Source of the DNA: an uncultured Collinsella sp.
Lineage (GTDB): Bacteria; Actinomycetota; Coriobacteriia; Coriobacteriales; Coriobacteriaceae
Direction: 5' to 3'
Assembly: GCA_900546105.1 (NCBI GenBank)
Contig: URBP01000039.1
Location: 1-18,420, forward strand
Length of the DNA stretch: 18,420 bases
Shown: one piece after another, positions 7,628 to 13,718 of the stretch
Layout: each line of letters opens with the position of its first letter
Position numbering within the stretch: the stretch's first letter is position 1
Program-made: the position numbers and the translations under genes
The notes under the pieces: model-generated
What the model was told of the DNA's origin: nothing
Seen by the model: only the letters and a program-made list of their open reading frames with translations
Databases searched by the model: none

Positions 7628-8770
7628 TAATGAGCCGAGTGCGCGAGTGGGAAGAGTCACGAGCATGGTCGTTCCGCGCTCCGAGCTCTTTTCGACCTCG
7701 ATGGAGCCGCCGTGAAGTGCGGCGATCTCCCAGACCAGCGCAAGCCCCAGCCCCACGCCGCCGTATGCCCTGCTGCGCGATTTGTCGACGCGATAGAAGG
7801 GCTGAAAGATGCTCGTCTGGTATTGCTCGGGAATGCCCGGCCCCTGGTCGCGCACGCGTAGCAGCACGCGGTCGCCTTCGGCGCAGGCGTTGATTTGCAC
7901 GGTCGAGTTGGGCGCGCTATAGCGTATGGCGTTTTCGGTCAAGTTGAACAGCAACCGATAGATCAGCGTGTCGCTGCCGATCGTTTGCGCGTCGCCCTCA
8001 CTTGTAAGCGTGATGTCTTTTTGCTCGGCAAGGGGTGCCAGGTCCGTGAGCACTTCTTCGATCATCGGCGCTAGGTCAATCACATCGTTGCAAGGGACAC
8101 TGCGCAGCTCGCTCATCTCGAGCAGGGTCTTTGTCATGTGCGTCATTCGCTCGGTCTGCTCCTGCAGCAGCCCGAGCAGGCTCGCTGTATCGGCGTCGAC
8201 GTCGGGGTGCTCGGCGCAAAACAGCTCGACCTGGGCCTGCATGAGCGCAAGTGGCGTGCGCAGCTCGTGCGCCGCATTGCCCGTAAACTGTCTTTGTGCG
8301 GAAAATCCCTCGTCAAGGCGGGCAATCATGTCGTTAAACGACGCGCTGCAGCGCCTGAGTTCAGAGGGCACGTCCTCGCTGATTTTTGTGTCGGCGAGGT
8401 TGTCGGGCCGCACGCTCTCGACTTGCGTCGCAAAGAAGCGCAACGGCCGCAGCGCATGTCCGCTTACAAAGTAGGCCAGCACGCCGCCGAGCAGCGTCAC
8501 CGCCGCAGTTATATACCAGCTCGTCGCGCCAAACGATTCTTGGGCGTCGTTCACGACGATGGTCAGCGCGTCGTCGAGCTCTTTGTTTGTCGGGTCAAAT
8601 GAGCTGGGCGAGGCCGCCTCCACCTTGCTGTGCGCCGACGCTTCTGCACCAATCGAGTCCATGTAGCGCATGCCGGAGTAGCCAACCAGGCAATTCATAA
8701 GTACGCAGGTCGAACATATCAGCAGTGCCGTCATCAACGTGATGCGCCACTGCAGCGACAACCGCTTCAT
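7622..8770 (-). CDS. Membrane sensor histidine kinase (two-component system)
   Basis: The 382-residue protein has membrane helices at about 11-30 and 84-104 enclosing a short extracytoplasmic sensor loop of about 50 residues, then a HAMP-like linker. The phosphoacceptor H168 lies in HELRTPLALM, the N box in NLTENAIRYS (N280), G1 in DQGPGIP (308-314), the F box in FQPFYRVDK and G2 in GGVGLGLAL (337-345). All catalytic motifs are intact. Its ATG overlaps the response-regulator stop as ATGA (8767-8770), with GGAGG 7 nt upstream, so the two are translationally coupled and form a cognate pair. The sensor loop is too short to suggest a ligand. The pair is divergent from the CXXC peptide, polyferredoxin and lipoprotein operon, making a thiol or redox signal plausible, but that is inference. 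The gene ends 5 nt before the shared hairpin at 7617. Confidence 0.93.
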   Translation of the reverse strand: MKRLSLQWRITLMTALLICSTCVLMNCLVGYSGMRYMDSIGAEASAHSKVEAASPSSFDPTNKELDDALTIVVNDAQESFGATSWYITAAVTLLGGVLAYFVSGHALRPLRFFATQVESVRPDNLADTKISEDVPSELRRCSASFNDMIARLDEGFSAQRQFTGNAAHELRTPLALMQAQVELFCAEHPDVDADTASLLGLLQEQTERMTHMTKTLLEMSELRSVPCNDVIDLAPMIEEVLTDLAPLAEQKDITLTSEGDAQTIGSDTLIYRLLFNLTENAIRYSAPNSTVQINACAEGDRVLLRVRDQGPGIPEQYQTSIFQPFYRVDKSRSRAYGGVGLGLALVWEIAALHGGSIEVEKSSERGTTMLVTLPTRALGSLK

Positions 8771-9441
8771 TTGCCATCCTCCATAACGTAGCCTTCGCCG
8801 ATTCGGTTGCGGATGGGGTCGTGCCCCAACGCGCCGCGCAGCTTTTTGCGCAGCGACGAGATGTGCACGCGGGTCGCGTTGCTAAAGCTGTTGACGCTGC
8901 TGTCCCATACGTGGTCGATGAGCTCCTCCTGGCTCACCGGCCGCCCCTGGTTAAGCATCAGGTATTCCAAGATGCCGGTCTCCTTGCGCGTGAGGGACAG
9001 GATCTCGTCGCCCACTGTGGCGAGGCGCGCCTTGGTGTCAAAGCTCAGCGATCCACAGGTTAGAACAACGTCGCTTTGTGTAAAGCGTCTGAGGGTAAGG
9101 CTGCGAATCCTTGCCGCAAGCTCGTCAAGATGAAACGGCTTGGTGAGGTAGTCGTTGGCGCCCGCATCGAGCCCCGCTACCTTGTCGGAGACCTCGCCAC
9201 GTGCCGAGAGCACAAGCACCTTGGTCTCACAATCAGCTGTCCTGAGTTGCCTGAGCACGGTCATGCCGTCGACATGGGGGAGATTGAGGTCGAGCACGAC
9301 AAGATCAAAGGTCTCGACATCGAGCAGATCGAGGGCCTGCTGCCCGTCGTAGCAGCAGTCGACGCTATAGGCCAAGTTGCGCAGGCTGCGTGCGATCGCA
9401 TCGCACAGCGCCCGCTCGTCCTCGATGACCAAGATGCGCAT
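8767..9441 (-). CDS. OmpR/PhoB-type response regulator
   Basis: The 224-residue DNA-binding regulator has an N-terminal receiver domain: acidic pocket E7-D8, phosphoacceptor D51 in VLDLNLP, conserved T/S region VLSA near 77-80 and K101 in LTKPF. The C-terminal winged helix (about 125-222) contains TRKETGILEYLMLNQGRPVS, then ATRVHISSLRKKLR and the wing IGEGYVM. The ATG at 9441 follows AAGGAG with 6-nt spacing. It is first in a two-gene operon; its stop overlaps the kinase start by 4 nt. Only 89 bp separates its start from that of the divergent CXXC peptide gene, so autoregulation and control of that operon are the simplest expectation. Confidence 0.94.
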   Translation of the reverse strand: MRILVIEDERALCDAIARSLRNLAYSVDCCYDGQQALDLLDVETFDLVVLDLNLPHVDGMTVLRQLRTADCETKVLVLSARGEVSDKVAGLDAGANDYLTKPFHLDELAARIRSLTLRRFTQSDVVLTCGSLSFDTKARLATVGDEILSLTRKETGILEYLMLNQGRPVSQEELIDHVWDSSVNSFSNATRVHISSLRKKLRGALGHDPIRNRIGEGYVMEDGK

Positions 9442-9459
9442 AACGTTCTCCTTGCATAA

Positions 9460-9488
9460 TCATTCACGCTTAACACGGATTTTATAGT
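9460..9488. promoter_or_regulatory. Overlapping divergent promoters between regulator and redox operon
   Basis: In the 89-bp divergent gap, TATAGT (9483-9488, plus strand) and TATAAA (9486 to 9481, minus strand) overlap as candidate -10 elements for the two directions. Neither has a good -35, which fits activator-dependent promoters. An imperfect 7-bp tandem repeat, TTCACGC-TTAACAC (9463-9476), lies just upstream of the plus-strand -10 and could be a response-regulator site. All of this is by eye. Confidence 0.3.
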
Positions 9489-9530
9489 CGGTATGGTCCA
9501 ATGGGTCGCGAAACGAAAGGAGTGGTCAGA

Positions 9531-9677
9531 TTGTTCAAAGCGATTAAGCCTGTGGCGCAGGTGGCTTTGCTGATCGTTGGGGTAGCCATGGTTGGCTTTG
9601 GAATTATGCGCGGCGAGGCAGATGCCGTGCTGGCCAAGGCAATCAGGCTGTGCTTGGAGTGTATCGGAATTGGATAA
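9531..9677 (+). CDS. 48-residue CXXC membrane peptide (CD1871A-like)
   Basis: TTG at 9531 is preceded by AAAGGAG with 8-nt spacing, and the frame runs 48 codons to TAA at 9675. The product has one hydrophobic helix (VALLIVGVAMVGFGIM, about 11-26), an amphipathic stretch and a C-terminal CLECIGIG with a CXXC pair at C41 and C44. This matches my recollection of the short CXXC family typified by Clostridioides CD1871A, found beside 4Fe-4S polyferredoxin genes. The stop overlaps the next gene's TTG start (TTGGATAA), so the two are translationally coupled. A single-helix protein with a vicinal cysteine pair could relay electrons or disulfides, or be an assembly subunit. Function is unproven. It is easily missed because of its size and TTG start. 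Confidence 0.75.
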   Translation: MFKAIKPVAQVALLIVGVAMVGFGIMRGEADAVLAKAIRLCLECIGIG

Positions 9678-10581
9678 AAGAAAAAACACTGCATCGCATC
9701 TTTTAGCGCGATTTCGTGGATTGATTCAGGCGGCGGCGACGCTTGCGACCAATATTCACCTGCCTAACTTTGCCAAGGGCGGCATCTACCAGGGAGCGGG
9801 CAAAGCCGTCTGCGTGCCGGGCCTCAACTGCTACTCGTGTCCAGCGGCCTCGGGTGCGTGCCCCATCGGGTCGTTTCAGTCGGTGGTGGGCTCGTCTAAG
9901 TTTAGCTTCTCGTATTACGTCACCGGAACGCTCATTCTGATCGGCGTGCTGCTGGGACGTTTTGTATGCGGCTTTTTGTGCCCGTTTGGATGGCTACAAG
10001 AGCTTTTGCATAAGATTCCCAGCAAAAAGCTCTCCACGAAAAAGCTCAAGCCGCTCACGTACATCAAGTATGCCGTGCTGCTGTTTGCCGTGGTGCTGCT
10101 GCCCGTCTTGGTGGTTAACGATGTGGGTATGGGCGACCCGTTCTTTTGCAAGTACATCTGCCCGCAAGGTGTGCTCGAGGGCGCGATTCCGCTGTCCATC
10201 ATGAACGTGGGAATCCGCTCCGCGCTGGGAAAGCTCTTTTCCTGGAAGCTCGCGATCCTCATTGTGGTTGCGGTGCTGAGCGTGCTGTTCTATCGCCCCT
10301 TCTGCAAATGGATTTGCCCCCTCGGCGCATTTTATGCGCTCATGAACAAGGTGTCTTTGCTGGGGATCCAGGTTGACCAGTGCAAATGCGTCTCGTGCGG
10401 CAAGTGCGCCAAGGTGTGTCAAATGGACGTGGACGTTACGCGTACGCCCGACCATGCCGAGTGCATTCGTTGCGGCAAATGCGTGGGCGCGTGCCCCGTC
10501 GATGCTATTAGCTTTCGCTATGGGCTGGGTGTGACGGGCGACAAACCCGCGCAGTCCACGCAAGCCTGCGAAAACAAATAG
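9670..10581 (+). CDS. Membrane-bound 4Fe-4S polyferredoxin, NapH/CcoG-like
   Basis: I choose the TTG at 9670: GGAG sits 10 nt upstream and it overlaps the preceding stop. An in-frame ATG at 9592 would lie inside the CXXC peptide gene and add non-homologous-looking sequence. The product has 303 residues. An N-terminal cysteine cluster (C48, C54, C57, C64, with CPIG) precedes three hydrophobic segments (about 84-103, 132-150, 193-209). Membrane-side CxxxCP motifs are at C100/C104, C160/C164 and C212/C216, the NapH/MauN/NosR hallmark. The C-terminus carries two classic 4Fe-4S binding sites: C240, C243, C246, C250 and C265, C268, C271, C275. Such proteins pass electrons between cytoplasm, membrane quinol and an external partner. 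Here the partner is probably the CXXC lipoprotein 35 bp downstream. The direction of electron flow is inferred. Confidence 0.9.
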   Translation: MDKRKNTASHLLARFRGLIQAAATLATNIHLPNFAKGGIYQGAGKAVCVPGLNCYSCPAASGACPIGSFQSVVGSSKFSFSYYVTGTLILIGVLLGRFVCGFLCPFGWLQELLHKIPSKKLSTKKLKPLTYIKYAVLLFAVVLLPVLVVNDVGMGDPFFCKYICPQGVLEGAIPLSIMNVGIRSALGKLFSWKLAILIVVAVLSVLFYRPFCKWICPLGAFYALMNKVSLLGIQVDQCKCVSCGKCAKVCQMDVDVTRTPDHAECIRCGKCVGACPVDAISFRYGLGVTGDKPAQSTQACENK

Positions 10582-10616
10582 GTACCTATATAAGTTTCGA
10601 TATAAACGGAGGAACC

Positions 10617-11579
10617 ATGAAACTGTCAAAAATTGCAGCTCTGTTGATGCTGCCCGTGCTGGCGCTGACTCTCGCGGCGTGCTCTGCCCCCAAGGGCGAC
10701 GCGAAGGGTGCTACGAGCGGCGATGCGCAGATTGCCGAGCTCATAGCGCAAAAGCCGTCGAGTGCCGAGGAGGCGGCCGAGCTGTACCAGCAGCTGCTGC
10801 AAAAGGAAAACGAGATCTTTGCGAGCGATAACGCCCTATGGGAAAAGGTGTTCCTTGCGGCCAACAAAGACACTCCCATGATTGAGGACGGCAAGAACTA
10901 CGGTGACTTCTTGCTCGATACCATCGAGGGCGCCAAGGATCAGTTTGCGGCTGACGAGCTTAAGACGCTTAAGGCCGGCGCGCAGCAGGTCAAGGAGATC
11001 GAGGACAAGCTCATGGCGCTGGAGAAGGAGTTCCCCGGATGCGGCAGCACGCCCGGCGAGGGGGAGAGCGTCGATGCCTCGACCGCAGGCATGACTAACG
11101 GCGAGAGCGGGGAGACGAAGTTCCCCAGCTTTAAGGGCAAGGACTTGGACGGCAACGATGTAAACAGCGACGAGCTGTTCTCCAAGAACAAGGTCACCGT
11201 CATGAACTTCTGGTTTACCACCTGCAAGCCGTGCGTGGGAGAGCTGGGCGATCTGGAGAAGCTCAACAAGGAGCTTGCCGAGAAGGGCGGCCAGGTCGTG
11301 GGCGTTAATTCCTTTACGCTCGATGGCAACAAAGACGAGGTGGCCGATGCCAAGGACGTGCTTTCCAAGAAGGGCGTGACGTATAAGAACATCTGGTTTA
11401 AGTCGGACAGCGAGGCCGGAAAGTTCACCTCCAACCTGTACTCGTTCCCGACCACCTACGTGATCGACCAGAACGGTAACATTGTGGGAGAGCCGATCAT
11501 GGGCGGCATCAACTCCGCTGAGCAGCGCGAGGCGCTCAACAAACTGATCGATCAGGCACTCGCGAAGAGCGAACAGTAA
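10617..11579 (+). CDS. Thioredoxin-fold (TlpA-like) lipoprotein
   Basis: The 320-residue protein starts with a lipoprotein signal peptide ending in LTLAAC, lipidated at C22. A charged helical domain (about 35-140, LYQQLLQKENEIF and EIEDKLMALEKEF) follows, then a linker and a TlpA/AhpC-type redoxin domain (about 168-315). The active site is TTCKPC (C203, C206), in the usual NFWFTTCKPC context, with the cis-proline at P278 in SFPTTYVID. It should sit on the outer face of the membrane and reduce or exchange disulfides. The ATG follows GGAGG at 10608-10612 with 4-nt spacing. The 35-bp gap after the polyferredoxin and the terminator at 11605 make it the last gene of the operon. No DsbD/CcdA gene to re-reduce it is in the window. 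Confidence 0.93.
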   Translation: MKLSKIAALLMLPVLALTLAACSAPKGDAKGATSGDAQIAELIAQKPSSAEEAAELYQQLLQKENEIFASDNALWEKVFLAANKDTPMIEDGKNYGDFLLDTIEGAKDQFAADELKTLKAGAQQVKEIEDKLMALEKEFPGCGSTPGEGESVDASTAGMTNGESGETKFPSFKGKDLDGNDVNSDELFSKNKVTVMNFWFTTCKPCVGELGDLEKLNKELAEKGGQVVGVNSFTLDGNKDEVADAKDVLSKKGVTYKNIWFKSDSEAGKFTSNLYSFPTTYVIDQNGNIVGEPIMGGINSAEQREALNKLIDQALAKSEQ

Positions 11580-11604
11580 GTCCGTGGGACAGACAACTGA
11601 AGGG

Positions 11605-11632
11605 GAGTCGCTGGAAACAGCGACTCTTTTTT
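11605..11632 (+). terminator. Strong rho-independent terminator of the redox operon
   Basis: GAGTCGCTG (11605-11613), a GAAA tetraloop, and CAGCGACTC (11618-11626) give a perfect 9-bp stem followed directly by six Ts. It begins 26 nt after the lipoprotein stop. It should separate that operon from the rhodanese fragment and the reductase gene downstream. Confidence 0.93.
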
Positions 11633-11650
11633 CTGCTTCGGGGTAGCATC

Positions 11651-11803
11651 ATGGGTATACGTCGAAAGGGCACGCAGCTTTTCGTGCATTGCCCGAGCGG
11701 TGCGCGAAGCAACCAAGCTGTGAGTTTTCTTAAGCGTTCTGGGTATGGCAGTGTCAAGAATATCGGCGGCATAAGCGGCTACACGGGAAAGGTGGTGCGT
11801 TAG
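11651..11803 (+). pseudogene. C-terminal half of a rhodanese domain (truncated)
   Basis: A 50-codon frame from ATG 11651 to TAG 11803 encodes the second half of a rhodanese domain: LFVHCPSGARSN, with the catalytic cysteine at C14 in a CxxGxRS loop, then AVSFLKRSGYGSVKNIGG and ISGYTG. Normal rhodanese domains are about 100 residues and need the preceding beta-alpha units, which are absent; the terminator ending at 11632 leaves no room for them. No clear ribosome site precedes the ATG. I read it as a truncated remnant, although a translated half-domain cannot be excluded. It stops 2 nt before the ATG of a reductase that carries its own complete rhodanese domain, suggesting a former sulfur-transfer gene in the same operon. 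The loop resembles that protein's CQSGIRS, but the flanks differ. Confidence 0.7.
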
Positions 11804-11805
11804 CT

Positions 11806-13497
11806 ATGAAGGTGGTTATCGTTGGAGGCGTCGCGGGCGGCGCATCGGCGGCGGCACGTTTGCGCAGGCTCGACGAGCAGGCCCAAATTGTCATCTTTGA
11901 GCGCACGGGTTTTGTATCGTATGCCAACTGTGGGCTTCCGTACTACATTGGCGGCGTGATAGAAGAAGAGAGTGCATTGACGCTGCAGTCTCCCAAGGGC
12001 TTTTGGGATCGCTTTCGCATTGCGGTCAAGACGAGTCACGAGGTGTTTGCCATCCATCCCGATTCGCATACGGTCGAGGTTCGCAATATGCTGACGGGCG
12101 AGGAATTTGTCGAGACGTATGACAAGCTCATCCTGTCGCCGGGTGCAAAGCCGATTCGCCCTGCGTTGCCGGGCATCGACTCGGATAAAATCTTTAGCCT
12201 ACGCACCGTTGAGGACACGCTGCGTATTCACAGCTATGTTCGAGAGCGGCGACCGAGCAGTGCCGTCGTGATCGGCGGCGGCTTCATTGGCGTCGAGACG
12301 GCGGAGAATCTGTGCGAGCTGGGGCTCAAGGTGACCCTTCTGCAGCGTCCCGTCCAGCTTATGAACAACCTGGATTGCGACATGGCGACCCTTTTGCATA
12401 CCGAGGTGCGTGAGCACGGTATCGATCTGCGCCTCAAGGCCGATGTGACAGGTTTTGAGGAAGTTGATGGCCGCGTTGTCACCCATGTTGCGGGCGATGA
12501 CCCTATCGGAGCCGATATGGTGCTGCTTGCCATTGGCGTGGCACCTGAGAGCCATCTGGCGCAAGAGGCGGGGCTCGAACTGGGCATCAAGGGGGCTATT
12601 GTGGTCAACGACCGCATGGAGACCTCTGCTGCCGACGTGTATGCCGTGGGCGATGCCGTGCAGGTCACGCATCAGGTGACCGGCGAGGACGCGGTCATTT
12701 CGCTCGCCGGCCCCGCCAACAAGCAGGGGCGTGTCGTCGCCGATGTCATAGCCGGCATGGACAGCTGCTACCTCGGATCGTTGGGCTCATCGGTTATCAA
12801 GGTATTCGACTTGACGGCGGCAAGCACGGGACTATCCGAAAAGGCAGCACACGCGGCGGGAATTGACTGCGACAGCGTGGTCCTGTCGCCCGGTTCGCAT
12901 GCGGGTTATTATCCGGGTGCAACGCCCATGACCATGAAGGTTGTCTTCGAGAAGCAGGGATTGCGCCTGCTGGGTGCGCAAATCGTGGGCATCGATGGTG
13001 TGGACAAGCGTATCGACGTTCTGGCGACTGCCATCCAGGCAGGCATGCGCGGCGATAGGCTTAAGGATTTGGACCTAGCATACGCGCCGCCGTATTCATC
13101 GGCGAAGGATCCCGTCAATATGGCGGGCTTTATGATCGAGAACCTCAATCGCGGCATACTGGCGCAGTGGCATTGGGAGGATGAGCCCAACTTGCCACGC
13201 GATGGCAGCGTGCAGCTGCTCGATGTTCGTACGGAAGGGGAGTATGAGCGCGGGCATATTGATGGTTTCGTAAACATTCCCGTCGATGATCTGCGCAATC
13301 GCCTGGGCGAGCTCGACCGGGCCAAGCCGGTCTACGTGATTTGCCAGAGCGGCATTCGCAGCTACATTGCTTGCCGCATTTTGGCGCAGCATGGCTTTGA
13401 GTGCTTTAACTTCTCGGGCGGCTATCGCTTCTTTGCAGCCGTGACTGAGGCTCGCCGCGGCAGCGCTAACGTTATGCCGTGCGGGCTCGAAAAGTAG
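11806..13497 (+). CDS. CoA-disulfide / persulfide reductase fused to a rhodanese domain
   Basis: The 563-residue flavoprotein belongs to the pyridine-nucleotide-disulfide reductases with one active-site cysteine. FAD motif GGVAGGASAAARLRR is at 7-21, catalytic C42 in SYANCGLPYYIG, NAD(P)H motif GGGFIG at 157-162, and second FAD motif VYAVGDA at 278-284. The family tyrosines are visible in HAGYYPGA (Y369) and YAPPYSSAKDPVN (426-438). A C-terminal rhodanese domain (about 465-555) has LLDVRTEGEYERGHIDGFVNIP and catalytic C513 in CQSGIRS. This layout matches CoADR-RHD / NADH-dependent persulfide reductases, which reduce CoA disulfide, CoA persulfide or polysulfide in the cytoplasm. C559 near the end is an extra cysteine. 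The ATG follows AAAGGTGG with about 10-nt spacing. Its promoter must lie in 11633-11800 and is not obvious. The exact substrate cannot be told from sequence. Confidence 0.93.
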   Translation: MKVVIVGGVAGGASAAARLRRLDEQAQIVIFERTGFVSYANCGLPYYIGGVIEEESALTLQSPKGFWDRFRIAVKTSHEVFAIHPDSHTVEVRNMLTGEEFVETYDKLILSPGAKPIRPALPGIDSDKIFSLRTVEDTLRIHSYVRERRPSSAVVIGGGFIGVETAENLCELGLKVTLLQRPVQLMNNLDCDMATLLHTEVREHGIDLRLKADVTGFEEVDGRVVTHVAGDDPIGADMVLLAIGVAPESHLAQEAGLELGIKGAIVVNDRMETSAADVYAVGDAVQVTHQVTGEDAVISLAGPANKQGRVVADVIAGMDSCYLGSLGSSVIKVFDLTAASTGLSEKAAHAAGIDCDSVVLSPGSHAGYYPGATPMTMKVVFEKQGLRLLGAQIVGIDGVDKRIDVLATAIQAGMRGDRLKDLDLAYAPPYSSAKDPVNMAGFMIENLNRGILAQWHWEDEPNLPRDGSVQLLDVRTEGEYERGHIDGFVNIPVDDLRNRLGELDRAKPVYVICQSGIRSYIACRILAQHGFECFNFSGGYRFFAAVTEARRGSANVMPCGLEK

Positions 13498-13508
13498 CGC
13501 GCATTGGA

Positions 13509-13539
13509 ATGTGACAAAGTGACAGCCTCTTTGTCGCAT
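13509..13539. repeat. 31-bp palindromic repeat, copy 2 (degenerate)
   Basis: Same length and register as the copy at 7540, with four substitutions (unit positions 12, 18, 20 and 28), so the palindrome is imperfect. It starts 12 nt after the reductase stop codon and, as in copy 1, is followed by a 16-nt spacer of similar sequence and a hairpin terminator. Confidence 0.85.
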
Positions 13540-13554
13540 CGGGGATGTTATATG

Positions 13555-13596
13555 CGGGATGGTGCGCCATGCGGCGTGCTGTCCCGTTCGTTTTTT
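13555..13596 (+). terminator. Terminator hairpin after the reductase, repeat-module copy 2
   Basis: GGGATGGTGCGCC (13556-13568), loop ATGC, and GGCGTGCTGTCCC (13573-13585) pair throughout as RNA if four G-U wobbles are allowed. GTTCG and six Ts (13591-13596) follow. It is homologous to the hairpin at 7586-7617. The arm substitutions preserve pairing through wobbles, which suggests that the RNA fold is what is kept. Confidence 0.85.
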
Positions 13597-13658
13597 GGCG
13601 CGGTTCGTTACATTCCTCACTGGTATCGGCCAAAAATGAGGATAGAGTAGGACAAACG

Positions 13659-13709
13659 CGCCGAACGTGAACGGCGGGGGAGCGGGCGAGCGCGCCCGCG
13701 CGAGAGAGG
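13659..13709 (+). promoter_or_regulatory. Structured GC-rich leader of the ABC transporter gene
   Basis: Two hairpins precede the start: CGCCG (13659-13663) with CGGCG (13672-13676), and a 7-bp GCGGGCG (13682-13688), AGCG loop, CGCCCGC (13693-13699). The second ends 5 nt before the ribosome site AGAGG (13705-13709). It may limit translation. No promoter with good -35 and -10 elements is evident; TAGAGT at 13643-13648 is the best -10. Confidence 0.35.
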
Positions 13710-13718
13710 TTGCCGTCC

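Noticed and set aside
9592..9669. ATG start extending the polyferredoxin by 26 residues
   Set aside because: It would overlap the well-supported CXXC peptide gene in another frame and has no ribosome site; TTG at 9670 fits better.
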